Shown here piece by piece: positions 42,961 to 54,815 of a stretch of DNA of 64,000 bases (within the stretch, counting starts at the first letter, position 1; every line of letters begins with the position of its first letter). The notes beneath the pieces were generated by a model that was not told the DNA's origin, did no database searches, and saw only the letters and a program-made list of their open reading frames with translations. The translations under genes were made by a program, and so were the position numbers. Source of the DNA: Antedon mediterranea (taxonomy: Eukaryota; Echinodermata; Crinoidea; Comatulida; Antedonidae); assembly GCF_964355755.1 (NCBI RefSeq), contig NC_092674.1:14267001-14331000 (forward strand), written 5' to 3'.

Positions 42961-44026
42961 TGTTGGAAATTTCTACCATAGTTATGGAATTTGCCTCCCC
43001 TTCCGTGATACCTACAGTATTGTATCCTTGCTGCCTAGCTCCAGGGTTATTCTGAGTCGTACTATTCTTAGGTTTACTATTTTCTTGGCCCTTATAATAC
43101 ATAGGCTTATTTTCAGAATTTACGGCATTCCAATAGCCACGGCCACCTCTATTAGCTATATAATCATCGGCTATCATAGCCATATCATAGCTCTTATTTA
43201 CTTGTTTATCTCTAAGATAAAGCCTCAGATCTTCAGGCATTTTATCAAGTGCCTGTTCCATTATAATCATTTCAATAATGCCTGCAGCATCATCTTCTTT
43301 TACATTAGCACATTTCATCCAACATTTTAAATAATGGGAGAGCTCATTCAGCCATTCCCTGATGGACATATCTTTAACTCTGTTTGAATTTCTAAATTTA
43401 AATCTGTAGGTCTCTGCGGACACATCATACTTTTCTAAGATTGCCTTCTTTAAGGTATCATAATCTACACATTCTTTTACGGTTAAGGATGCATATGCTG
43501 TCCTAGCTTTACCAGACAGTTCAGGTGCTAACCTAGCGGACCACGTATTCTTATCCCAACCTGTGGCTTCTGCCAAGTGTTCAAATGTTCTAAAATATAT
43601 ATCAATATCATCTGATTCCTTCAAAGTAGGAACCTTTACCTTCATTTCATCTACTATATTCCTAGCATTACTGTAGCTAGACCTATTTTCTAATTCCATC
43701 ATTTTCACTCTTTCTTGTGATTCAATTTTTCTTTGCTCTATATCTATTTTCTGTGGCTCTATATCTGCTTCTAATCTTAATTGGTCTTGTTGGTATTGTA
43801 ATTCTAACCTTTTGTTTTCGGCCTCGGCCTCGAACTTCATTCGAAAATATTCGAGCATCATATCTTTAGGCATACCGCCGGGTATTTCGGGCAAATCAAT
43901 ATCCCTAGCCATGTTATCATACATTTCATTGACTTGGTCAACCTCTTCTTGGTCAACCATCTCTTCCCTAGTATCTTTTTCTGACATAGTCTTATCTATA
44001 TTTTTACCCGATCTTAAAGTTGTCAT
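42893..44026 (-). CDS. Gmr1-like gag, left copy
   Basis: ATG at 44026, 377 codons. It starts MTTLRSGKNIDKT, a basic start usual in Ty3/gypsy gag, then has a long Glu/Gln/Arg coiled coil and a capsid-like region (WDKNTWSARLAPELSGKART, then a REWLNELSHYLKCW block). The final 15-20 residues are out of frame with the zinc knuckle. The peptide is identical to the right copy (51462-52595). Confidence 0.9.
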   Translation of the reverse strand: MTTLRSGKNIDKTMSEKDTREEMVDQEEVDQVNEMYDNMARDIDLPEIPGGMPKDMMLEYFRMKFEAEAENKRLELQYQQDQLRLEADIEPQKIDIEQRKIESQERVKMMELENRSSYSNARNIVDEMKVKVPTLKESDDIDIYFRTFEHLAEATGWDKNTWSARLAPELSGKARTAYASLTVKECVDYDTLKKAILEKYDVSAETYRFKFRNSNRVKDMSIREWLNELSHYLKCWMKCANVKEDDAAGIIEMIIMEQALDKMPEDLRLYLRDKQVNKSYDMAMIADDYIANRGGRGYWNAVNSENKPMYYKGQENSKPKNSTTQNNPGARQQGYNTVGITEGEANSITMVEISNRKNLLMNGLMAYALIVRRRDIK

Positions 44027-44572
44027 GCTAATAACAATTTTACTAATGAAATATGTAAACTTATGTATACAAAATATGTTATAAAAGTATTTGTATTACC
44101 TTGATTCCATTCAGATATGTAAAAAATATGAAATCCACATAAATTTTTAAATGCAATACAATCTAAGACATTAATTTACTTCAAAGTCACAAACAACGTT
44201 CCAAGTTCGCTCCGTACAAAAATTTGCTTTCGAAATAAAAAATAGTTTACAAAGTCAGCTTTGCAAATCTTCTCAAAATTTTCTGGGCTTCCTTCTGTTA
44301 CTTCAGTCTTCTTCTTTCAGATCTCGGTGAATATATACAGTATCTCCGATGAATATCCAGCAGTCTTGAGTAGGTACCTTGAGCTCAACAGTACTTCTTC
44401 TTCGTTGTAATATCCAAACAACGCACGGTATAAAAACTGTCAGGAATCCAGATCTTCGTAACCATTTAACTTTTTGGTTACTGATTTAACAGGCCCGTAG
44501 AGTAGGCACTGTCACTTCTTCTTCTTCTTGATACTTAAATCATGTATACAAAAATTTTCACCGCTGCCACCA

Positions 44573-44973
44573 TGTAGTGAATTTATCTTAGTTGGTTCCG
44601 AGCTTTCTCAGGCGTATATATTTCCACGCGACGTACACAGCTGTCACTGAATGATAACTCATACAAAAAGTATATTTAACTCAACTAGAACTTTTATTCC
44701 TTGTAATTCGATTAATACATCTTTCTACCACTACCAGTCAAGCCTTAATATTCTCTTTATCATCTTTCCGTTTATCTACTTTGATCTTATTCTCTCTTTT
44801 CTTAATATCTATTACATTCTACTTTTATACTGGATATGCAAATTTTAGGCTTCAGAGGAGGATAACATTTTCCCTCCAAAAATTATACAATTTTGATTGG
44901 CTAATAATAAGGCGGACCTGGTCTAAAGCATCCTTCTCTAAACACAGAGAATCACAACATCAATAATATGACA
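44573..44973 (-). repeat. Gmr1-like 5' LTR, left copy
   Basis: 401 bp with 5' LTR-specific variants CCACGCGACG and CTTTTATTCC, shared with the right-arm 5' LTR. The target duplication CTCAT follows at 44974-44978. Confidence 0.92.
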
Positions 44974-47561
44974 CTCATTCTAAAACAGATTTCCTTATCA
45001 TAATAAAATAATATATGAATTTAAATGTAATATTGTATACATAATATTAGTAATTGCCATTGCATTTATTATAATTATATATTATACGGTTACCCCTTAA
45101 TTATACTATAGTATAATTTTCTTGTTATATTTTACAATATTTTCTTCATAGTTCAACAATTTTTTCTTTCACAGGAGAAATTATCATACTGAATCATCAC
45201 ACACCAAGTCTCATAAATCTCTACTGTATTTCTCCAAGGTACTCCAGCTACATGGTATTGCCTTGAGGCTAAACTACAGTAAACGATATACTGGCACTAC
45301 CATCATTCCTGGCCCGTCAACCTGGACCACATTACAGTATGGTCCAACACATAAGTACAGTAGTCGTACTACTGATTCAAAATAGTGAATTACACCCTGT
45401 GGTCAAGGCTTTATTTGCTCTTATGCTTATTTCCTCCAAATATAGAGTACGTAGGGCTTTCGATTTGCTTTTATACCAGTTAATTTAAAAATCGTTTATG
45501 CCTATTGTTGCATAAAGTATCAAATTTAGACTGTAAATACTGGGATGATCACCCTAAATTTTCTTTTTCAATTAACAATTTTATATTTCACAGCTGAAAA
45601 ATGCACTAAAGCATCATATAGAGATTTTTTATTCATAACTGTTAAATTGCATCCCAATACATGGTACCTATATAAAAATACAAAGGCGGCCAACACAGAT
45701 AGTTTGATATATACAGTACTCTCTTATAAATAGATGTATATCTCCAAACTACTCCAACTACCTAATTAGCATACTACTGTACACTTTGTAGACAAGAAAT
45801 AAATTGTATCCACCTAGAGGACTTATGGTAGTACAGTCGATCGTCCTGTCACTGGCCCGGTCAACATAATCTACGCCTAGATTATTACAGTAAGTACATT
45901 ATTACAGAGATTTTTTTTTTTTTTGCAGAAATCAAAGTTATGTGTATAGAAAGCAGTACTCGTATTAAAAACTAAGCAGGTTATATTCTTGTACGCAAAC
46001 TGGCAGGATATTTTGAATATTTTTTGTTGTTGAAATGATGGAATCCTAACTTCATTTTCCACGAGCTGGAGAGTGACAAAGACATATTACGACCCTTTTA
46101 TTTAAATTTATTTGGATAGACCTCTATGTAAATTCATTAAAGGCTATATTATTGTTTTATATTTTAATATGTGATAGTAGATAATCATTGTGCATAATGA
46201 AGACTATGAATCTAATATTTACTTGCATTCTCATCTTTTTAAAATTGTATTTATAATGCTGGTAATGAGTTTACTATTGAAAAAGTCATGTTTCCACTTA
46301 TCTCAAATTGTGGCACACCTCTAACCTTGGTAGAACTGACTGTGTTCTACATGAGTACATTTATTCTGCCATATAGTAGTGTTTCCACCATACTTCAACC
46401 TGGTAATTGAATAAATTTCATCGGGGTAAAATTTAAACTAATTATCACCTTTTAACATAAAGTATCCTCCTGAAAAATGTTTGTACTGTACTTCATCTAA
46501 TATCCATTACTTAATACTAATTTGGGTGATTTATGTCTAACTTCAGGAATGATCTGAGGCTAGAAGAACGAATTTCTGTACATATAATTTATATAAAAAA
46601 TAAACCAATGTTTTCCTAATAACTTAACCCCTAGGTTGATAACTAACAAAGAAATTATTGAAATTGTGTTCTTACAATATATGTGTACTGTATCTACATA
46701 TGCATACTGCGTTCAAAAGAAGAATGTTTTATAGTTATTATAGGTAACTGGTTATTTCCAAATATTAAAGGTCTGATATCTAACATAAACTAAATGTTAT
46801 CAAACTATGTTTTTGAAAATCTTTATGATATAATAATTATAATAATATGAACATAATATTAAATTATATTGACTATTTTTGATAATCATCATGTCCTTAT
46901 AAATTCATTTATATTTATTTTGTGGTAATATAGTTTATATATTATGTATTAAATAAATTGGTAAGGCCCTATACTGTTTATATTTAAGGAAAGTTTATAC
47001 ACACTTTTATTTTATGCCTACCAATATTAGTATTAATTGTTTATGTAACTATTTTGTCTAATTGCATTGAATTTTTGTATAGGCCAATGGCATTAATGTT
47101 TTTCTCAAAGCAAATTAGCCTAATAATGCCATATTTAGACACACAATTCATTGATTTCTGATATTCTGTACTTGTGTATGCATTACTAAAATAGTAGTTA
47201 TTTTATTACTTTTATAATGTATAAACATTTATTCATTTTTTTTTTACATTTTTTAATTTAAAAATTATTAAAATACCTATCTACCTTTCTGTTATTGTTA
47301 CTATTATAATATTTTTTGAGGCAGATTGATTTCAATAAAAAAGAATTTAAAAAATTAATTTGACTTATACTGTACTATGTTAGTTCAGGAGATGAAGTGT
47401 GTGTGGGCAGAATCTGGTGTGTTGGAGGTTGGTGATGTGAGGTGTAAAGTTGTCACTTTAAGACCTAAATTAGATGTTTTCTGAAGAAAAGAAGTAAGAG
47501 GATAGGCTTTCAAACAACTTCAAGAAGATTCACACAGAAATATTTACTTCCCAATAAATAG
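44974..47561. other. Inner flank of the left arm, no gene
   Basis: AT-rich non-coding sequence that is mirrored at 47927-50514 with scattered substitutions and 4-6-bp indels (for example CTTATGCTT here versus CTTACTGTATGCTT on the other side). Short open frames of about 60 codons occur but match nothing and are mirrored only because the DNA is. Confidence 0.7.
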
Positions 47562-47926
47562 TATTTATACCAAGTATCAAATGTTTTTGAATACGAAAAA
47601 TATTTTTTATCGATGTTTTTTGTATATGTTTTTAAGCAAAATTCTATCATAACCCTAATTTTTAATGTTCAATGTGATATTTATTGAAGTGCTTTGAATA
47701 CGTTGATGAAATTTGGAGGTATGAAACTTTGTTAGGAGTAGAATCAGCTTCAAGCATTAAATGTTAAAAATATGTTTATATTACTCATTAATTAATAATA
47801 ATTATTAATAAATTAATAGAAAACTAGAGAGGGCGCTTTTCGACAAGAAAATGAATGTTTTTTTATGTGTGTTATTTTTCCGCTCGAGTTTATTCAATGT
47901 ACTGTTATACACTGTTACATACTATT
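47562..47926. other. Spacer at the centre of the inverted duplication
   Basis: About 365 bp of AT-rich sequence that is not mirrored. No coding signal, LTR or TIR is visible at its borders. Confidence 0.6.
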
Positions 47927-50514
47927 TTATTGGGAAGTAATTATTTCTGTGTGAATCTTCTTGAAGTTGTTTGAAAGCCTATCCTCTTACTTCTTTTCTT
48001 CAGAAAACTTCTAATTTAGGACTTAAAGTGACAAAAATACATCTCGCATCACCAACCTCCAACACACCAGATTCTGCCCACACACACTTCATCTCCTGAA
48101 CTAACATAGTACAGTATAAGTCAAATTAATTGATTAAAATTTTTTTTATTGAAATCAATCTGCCTCAAAAAATATTATAATAGTAACAATAACAGAAAGG
48201 TAGATAGTATTTTAATAATTTTTAAATTAAAAAATGTAAAAAAAAAAATGAATAAATATTTATACATACATTATAAAAGTAATAAAATAACTACTATTTT
48301 AGTAATGCATACACAAGTACAGAATATCAGAAATCAATGAATTATGTGTCTAAATATGGCATTATTAGGCTAATTTGCTTTGAGAAAAACATTAATGCCA
48401 TTGGCCTATACAAAAATCCAATGCAATTAGACAAAATAGTTACATAAACAATTAATACTAATATTGGTAGGCATAACATAATAGTGTATATAAACTTTCC
48501 TTAAATATAAACAATATAGGGCCTTACCAATTTATTTAATATATAATATATGAACTATATTACCACAAAATAAATAAAAATGAATTTATAAGGACATGAT
48601 GATTATCAAAAATAGTCAATATAATTTAATATTATGTTCATATTATTATAATTATTATATCATAAAGATTTTCAAAAACATAGATTGATAACATTTAGTT
48701 TATGTTAGATATCAGACCTTTAATATTTGGAAATAACCTATAATAACTATAAAACATTCTTCTTTTCAACGCAGTATGCATATGTAGATACAGTACACAT
48801 ATATTGTAAGAACACAATTTCAATAATTTCTTTGTTAGTTATCAACCTAGGGGTTAAGTTATCAGGAAAACATTGGTTTATTTTTTATATAAATTATATG
48901 TACAGAAATTCGTTCTTCTAGCTCATCTAGATCATTCCTGAAGTTAGACATAAATCACCCAAATTAGTATTAAGTAATGGATATAAGATGAAGTACAGTA
49001 CAAACATGTTTCAGGAGGATACTTTATGTTAAAAGGTGATAATTAGTTTAAATTTTACCCCGATGAAATTTATTCAATTACCAGGTTGAAGTATGGTGGA
49101 AACACTACTATATGGCAGAATAAATGTACTCATGTAGAACACAGTCAGTTCTACCAAGGTTAGAGGTGTGCCACAATTTGAGATAAGTGGAAACATGACT
49201 TTTTCAATAGTAAACTCATTACCAGCATTATAAATACAATTTTAAAAAGATGAGAATGCAAGTAAATATTAGATTCATAGTCTTCATTATGCACAATGAT
49301 TATCTACTATCACATATTAAAATATAAAACAATCATATAGCCTTTAATGAATTTACATGGAGGTCTATCCAAATAAATTTAAATAAAAGGGTCGTAATAT
49401 GTCTTTGTCACTCTCCAGCTCGTGGAAAATGAAGTTAGGATTCCATCATTTCAACAACAAAAAATATTCAAAATATCCTGCCAGTTTGCGTACAAGAATA
49501 TAACCTGCTTAGTTTTTAATACGAGTACTGCTTTCTATACACATAACTTTGATTTCTGCAAAAAAAAAAAAATCTCTGTAATAATGTACTTACTGTAATA
49601 ATCTAGGCGTAGATTATGTTGACCGGGCCAGTGACAGGACGATCGACTGTACTACCATAAGTCCTCTAGGTGGATACAATTTATTTCTTGTCTACAAAGT
49701 GTACAGTAGTATGCTAATTAGGTAGTTGGAGTAGTTTGGAGAGATACATCTATTTATAAGAGAGTACTGTATATATCAAACTATCTGTGTTGGCCGCCGT
49801 TGTATTTTTATATAGGTACCATGTATTGGGATGCAATTTAACAGTTATGAATAAAAAATCTCTATATGATGCTTTAGTGCATTTTTCCGCTGTGAAATAT
49901 AAAATTGTTAATTGAAAAAGAAAATTTAGGGTGATCATCCCAGTATTTACAGTCTAAATTTGATACTTTATGCAACAATAGGCATAAACGATTTTTAAAT
50001 TAACAGGTATAAAAGCAAATCGAAAGCCCTACGTACTCTGTATTTGGAGGAAATAAGCATACAGTAAGAGCAAATAAAGCCTTGACCACAGGGTGTAATT
50101 CACTATTTTGAATCAGTAGTACGACTACTGTACTTATGTGTTGGACCATACTGTAATGTGGTCCAGGTTGACGGGCCAGGAATGATGGTAGTGCCAGTAT
50201 ATCGTTTACTGTAGTTTAGCCTCAAGGCAATACCATGTAGCTGGAGTACCTTGGAGAAATACAGTAGAGATTTATGAGACTTGGTGTGTGATGATTCAGT
50301 ATGATAATTTCTCCTGTGAAAGAAAAAATTGTTGAACTATGAAGAAAATATTGTAAAATATAACAAGAAAATTATACTATAGTATAATTAAGGGGTAACC
50401 GTATAATATATAATTATAATAAATGCAATGGCAATTACTAATATTATGTATACAATATTACATTTAAATTCATATATTATTTTATTATGATAAGGAAATC
50501 TGTTTTAGAATGAG
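47927..50514. other. Inner flank of the right arm, no gene
   Basis: Mirror of 44974-47561. Non-coding. It ends with the target duplication ATGAG (50510-50514) of the LTR element. Confidence 0.7.
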
Positions 50515-50915
50515 TGTCATATTATTGATGTTGTGATTCTCTGTGTTTAGAGAAGGATGCTTTAGACCAGGTCCGCCTTATTATTAGCCAATCAAAATTG
50601 TATAATTTTTGGAGGGAAAATGTTATCCTCCTCTGAAGCCTAAAATTTGCATATCCAGTATAAAAGTAGAATGTAATAGATATTAAGAAAAGAGAGAATA
50701 AGATCAAAGTAGATAAACGGAAAGATGATAAAGAGAATATTAAGGCTTGACTGGTAGTGGTAGAAAGATGTATTAATCGAATTACAAGGAATAAAAGTTC
50801 TAGTTGAGTTAAATATACTTTTTGTATGAGTTATCATTCAGTGACAGCTGTGTACGTCGCGTGGAAATATATACGCCTGAGAAAGCTCGGAACCAACTAA
50901 GATAAATTCACTACA
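50515..50915 (+). repeat. Gmr1-like 5' LTR, right copy
   Basis: 401 bp, TGTCATATTATTGATG to CACTACA. It shares the 5' LTR-specific variants with the left-arm 5' LTR. Confidence 0.93.
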
Positions 50916-51461
50916 TGGTGGCAGCGGTGAAAATTTTTGTATACATGATTTAAGTATCAAGAAGAAGAAGAAGTGACAGTGCCTACTCTACGGGCCTGTT
51001 AAATCAGTAACCAAAAAGTTAAATGGTTACGAAGATCTGGATTCCTGACAGTTTTTATACCGTGCGTTGTTTGGATATTACAACGAAGAAGAAGTACTGT
51101 TGAGCTCAAGGTACCTACTCAAGACTGCTGGATATTCATCGGAGATACTGTATATATTCACCGAGATCTGAAAGAAGAAGACTGAAGTAACAGAAGGAAG
51201 CCCAGAAAATTTTGAGAAGATTTGCAAAGCTGACTTTGTAAACTATTTTTTATTTCGAAAGCAAATTTTTGTACGGAGCGAACTTGGAACGTTGTTTGTG
51301 ACTTTGAAGTAAATTAATGTCTTAGATTGTATTGCATTTAAAAATTTATGTGGATTTCATATTTTTTACATATCTGAATGGAATCAAGGTAATACAAATA
51401 CTTTTATAACATATTTTGTATACATAAGTTTACATATTTCATTAGTAAAATTGTTATTAGC
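50916..51461 (+). other. Gmr1-like 5' leader
   Basis: Untranslated leader from the primer-binding site to the gag ATG. Rich in GAAGAAGAAG tracts; no open frame of note. Confidence 0.6.
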
Positions 51462-52595
51462 ATGACAACTTTAAGATCGGGTAAAAATATAGATAAGACT
51501 ATGTCAGAAAAAGATACTAGGGAAGAGATGGTTGACCAAGAAGAGGTTGACCAAGTCAATGAAATGTATGATAACATGGCTAGGGATATTGATTTGCCCG
51601 AAATACCCGGCGGTATGCCTAAAGATATGATGCTCGAATATTTTCGAATGAAGTTCGAGGCCGAGGCCGAAAACAAAAGGTTAGAATTACAATACCAACA
51701 AGACCAATTAAGATTAGAAGCAGATATAGAGCCACAGAAAATAGATATAGAGCAAAGAAAAATTGAATCACAAGAAAGAGTGAAAATGATGGAATTAGAA
51801 AATAGGTCTAGCTACAGTAATGCTAGGAATATAGTAGATGAAATGAAGGTAAAGGTTCCTACTTTGAAGGAATCAGATGATATTGATATATATTTTAGAA
51901 CATTTGAACACTTGGCAGAAGCCACAGGTTGGGATAAGAATACGTGGTCCGCTAGGTTAGCACCTGAACTGTCTGGTAAAGCTAGGACAGCATATGCATC
52001 CTTAACCGTAAAAGAATGTGTAGATTATGATACCTTAAAGAAGGCAATCTTAGAAAAGTATGATGTGTCCGCAGAGACCTACAGATTTAAATTTAGAAAT
52101 TCAAACAGAGTTAAAGATATGTCCATCAGGGAATGGCTGAATGAGCTCTCCCATTATTTAAAATGTTGGATGAAATGTGCTAATGTAAAAGAAGATGATG
52201 CTGCAGGCATTATTGAAATGATTATAATGGAACAGGCACTTGATAAAATGCCTGAAGATCTGAGGCTTTATCTTAGAGATAAACAAGTAAATAAGAGCTA
52301 TGATATGGCTATGATAGCCGATGATTATATAGCTAATAGAGGTGGCCGTGGCTATTGGAATGCCGTAAATTCTGAAAATAAGCCTATGTATTATAAGGGC
52401 CAAGAAAATAGTAAACCTAAGAATAGTACGACTCAGAATAACCCTGGAGCTAGGCAGCAAGGATACAATACTGTAGGTATCACGGAAGGGGAGGCAAATT
52501 CCATAACTATGGTAGAAATTTCCAACAGAAAGAACCTTCTAATGAATGGATTAATGGCTTATGCTTTAATTGTAAGGAGAAGGGACATAAAATAG
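51462..52595 (+). CDS. Gmr1-like gag, right copy
   Basis: 377 codons from ATG 51462, the same peptide as the left copy: basic start, long charged coiled coil (about residues 60-125), then a capsid-like segment. The frame loses register after GARQQG. The next frame carries RYHGRGGKFHNYGR and the CCHC knuckle, so a one-base shift or a programmed frameshift is needed to make gag with its nucleocapsid. Confidence 0.9.
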   Translation: MTTLRSGKNIDKTMSEKDTREEMVDQEEVDQVNEMYDNMARDIDLPEIPGGMPKDMMLEYFRMKFEAEAENKRLELQYQQDQLRLEADIEPQKIDIEQRKIESQERVKMMELENRSSYSNARNIVDEMKVKVPTLKESDDIDIYFRTFEHLAEATGWDKNTWSARLAPELSGKARTAYASLTVKECVDYDTLKKAILEKYDVSAETYRFKFRNSNRVKDMSIREWLNELSHYLKCWMKCANVKEDDAAGIIEMIIMEQALDKMPEDLRLYLRDKQVNKSYDMAMIADDYIANRGGRGYWNAVNSENKPMYYKGQENSKPKNSTTQNNPGARQQGYNTVGITEGEANSITMVEISNRKNLLMNGLMAYALIVRRRDIK

Positions 52596-53092
52596 GGGAT
52601 TGTCCTAAGATGGTAGCAAAAGGAAAGACTAGTGACACTAAGAAGGGCCCGAATGTGAAAGATGGCTTAAGATGTGAAGGACTAAAATCAGATAGACCCC
52701 AAGTAGTTATAGATAGTGTAGAAAATAAAATGGAGAAATGTACAATACCAGGAAAATTAGAAGGACAGGATATAACTATGCTTAGAGACTCGGGATGTAC
52801 CCAGTCAGCTGTTAAGGAAAGTCTAGTGCCTAACAAATGTTACTTGCCAGGAAAATGGGTTACGTTAAGAGGTATAGGAGGCGATATTACCGTCCCCTTA
52901 GCTGAGGTAGCTATAGAAAGTAAGATAGTGACAGGAAAAGTGATTGTAGCCGTAATCGAAGGATTACAGAGGGACATGTTATTGGGTCATGATTTGGACC
53001 AGAATTGTGGGGAAACAATGGCTAAAGAAATGTTCGTCCTAACTAGGGAGCAAGCCAGAATAGAAATGATGTTAGAATACAAGACGAAATGA
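52530..53092 (+). CDS. Gmr1-like zinc knuckle and aspartic protease, right copy
   Basis: CFNCKEKGHKIGDCP knuckle (near 52560), then protease with DSG active site (RDSGCTQS, near 52785) and LLGHDLDQNC. The ATG at 52610 is internal, so I take the frame from upstream. The stop TGA overlaps the next frame as ATGA at 53089-53092. Confidence 0.85.
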
Positions 53093-54815
53093 TATTGTTA
53101 GGGAAAGATAGTAACTTTAAGCTGATAGAAGAGCCGCCTAAAGAAACTAATGTACAATTGTTGAAAACAGTAGTAAATGACAACAAAGTAAATAAAACTA
53201 AGTGTTTAGATGATATGAATGGAACAGAAATGAATAATTTGTTTGACGAAAATGAGGATAAAGCTAAAGATAAAACAGTCAAACATAAAACTTATGAACA
53301 ACAGCACAAGCTAACTAAACAAGAACTGATCAAATTGCAAACTAAGGATGACTCACTCAAAGGAGTGTTTGACAGGATAGTCCCTATAGAAGAAATAGGT
53401 CAGCATAGGGTATGTTTCTTTATGAGACAAGGTATATTGATGAGAAATTGGAGTAGTATTAAAGATAAGAATAACCAAGTGGAACAGATTGTATTACCCA
53501 CTCAGTGTAGACAGGGTGTATTACACTTAGGTCATAATGTGCCATTTGCAGGTCACATGGGTGTTGAGAAAACTAAAAGTAGGGTCCTGAACCAATTCTA
53601 TTGGCCAGGTATATTTAAAGATGTGGTAGTCTATTGTAAAGTCTGTAAGGAATGCCAAAAGGTAGATAAGGGTAAAAGTAAAAGGAAACATACTTTGATA
53701 CCATTACCGATTATAAGTACACCATTTAAACGTATAGCGATAGATATTGTTGGACCCTTATCTAGAACAAGCCGTAATAACAAATATATGCTTACTATAA
53801 TTGACTATGCTACGAGATATCCGGATGCTATCCCGTTACCCAATGTTAGAGCTGAAACAGTAGCCAGGGCTCTAATAGAAGTCTTTACTAGAGTAGGATT
53901 ACCCGAAGAGATTGTACATGATCAAGGAACTAATTTCATGTCTTCAATTATGCAATCTATATGTAGTATGTTGGGGATTAATCAATTAAAGACTACAGTG
54001 TACCACCCCCAAAGCAATGGGCTTGTTGAAAGATTTCACGGTACATTGAAAAATATGATAAGGACACTTACAGTTAAGCAAAGAAAAAATTGGGATAACT
54101 ACATACCCCCCTTTCTGTTTGCATACAGAGAAGTTCCTAGTAAAGCGACGGGCCATTCACCTTTTAAATTGCTTTATGGTAGAGAGGTGAGAGGACCCTT
54201 GAGTTTACTCAAAAGTAATTGGGTAGAAGATGAAGAAACATCTACTGATGTTATCAAATACATGTTAGAAATAAGAGAAAAAATGGAGGAATTAATGAAC
54301 GATGCTAATGTAAACAAACTTGAACAACAAGAAATTATGTCCCACAATTATAACAAGAATGCTATTGATAGAGAATTTGTAGAAGGGGACAAAGTGTTGA
54401 TATTCCTTCCAGTAGGAAATAGTAAGTTAGACAGTAAATGGCAAGGCCCCTTCACTGTTACAAAAAAGGTCAATGATGTAAATTATGAAATATACATAGG
54501 AGGTAGAAGAAAAGAAAAACAAATTCTACATGTTAATATGTTAAAGAGATGGTATGATAAAGTAGAAATAAGTAAAGATGGTTATTATGTAGTAACAAAT
54601 GTTCAGTCGATAGAAGAAGTAGACTTAAATGAAACAGTCCATGACAATGAGTTAGATAGTGAAATAGACATAGGATTGTCTTATCATCAATCACAAACAT
54701 GGAGAGATGTTAACGTTAGTAGTAATTTAAATGATACACAAACTAAACAATTAACAGAATTGTTAAAGTACCAACAGAATGTATTCTCGGATGTACCAGG
54801 TAGAACTCACTTAGT
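53089..54815 (+). CDS. Gmr1-like integrase with GPF tail, right copy
   Basis: Zinc finger HLGHNVPFAGHMG/YCKVCKECQK, DDE core (IDIVGPLS, VHDQGTNF, NGLVERFHG) and an intact C-terminal tail KWQGPFTVTKKVNDVNYEI followed by LHVNMLKRWYD, the GPY/F module. The chain then runs on toward RT (ELLKYQQNVFSDVPGRTHLV) until the insertion at 54816. The INT module upstream of RT is the Gmr1 hallmark. Confidence 0.92.

Larger units (their letters stand above)
25193..44973 (-). mobile_element. Gmr1-like Ty3/gypsy element, left copy
   Basis: Minus-strand LTR element with TG...CA LTRs (25193-25594 and 44573-44973) and target duplication CTCAT (25188-25192 and 44974-44978). After the 5' LTR the primer site reads TGGTGGCAGCGGTG. 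The polypurine tract is the AAAAAGGGGAA next to the 3' LTR. The coding order is gag, protease, integrase, RT, RNase H. Integrase before RT is the Ty1/copia order in an otherwise Ty3/gypsy pol and defines Gmr1-like elements, known from deuterostomes. The element is split between RT and RNase H by 14.3 kb of inserted DNA. Confidence 0.92.
24741..47561 (+). repeat. Left arm of the giant inverted duplication
   Basis: Reads as the reverse complement of 47927-62219, starting outside with GACATGTGAGAGGTGAGGTG and ending at TACTTCCCAATAAA by the spacer. The shared content is the outer flank, a complete Gmr1-like LTR element with its 2.17-kb insertion, and about 2.6 kb of inner flank. Arm-specific differences are the 12.1-kb block at 28234-40330 and a deletion of about 574 bp at 41063. 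The flanks differ by scattered substitutions and small indels, while the retroelement coding parts look identical. Confidence 0.92.

Noticed and set aside
42652-44084. Minus- or plus-strand open frames opposite gag and protease in both arms
   Set aside because: Shadows of the retroelement genes; they appear mirrored in both arms and have no domain.
44651-44966. Small open frames inside the LTRs (also 25271, 50522, 60564)
   Set aside because: They sit wholly within the LTR, recur in all four LTRs and show no similarity to any protein.
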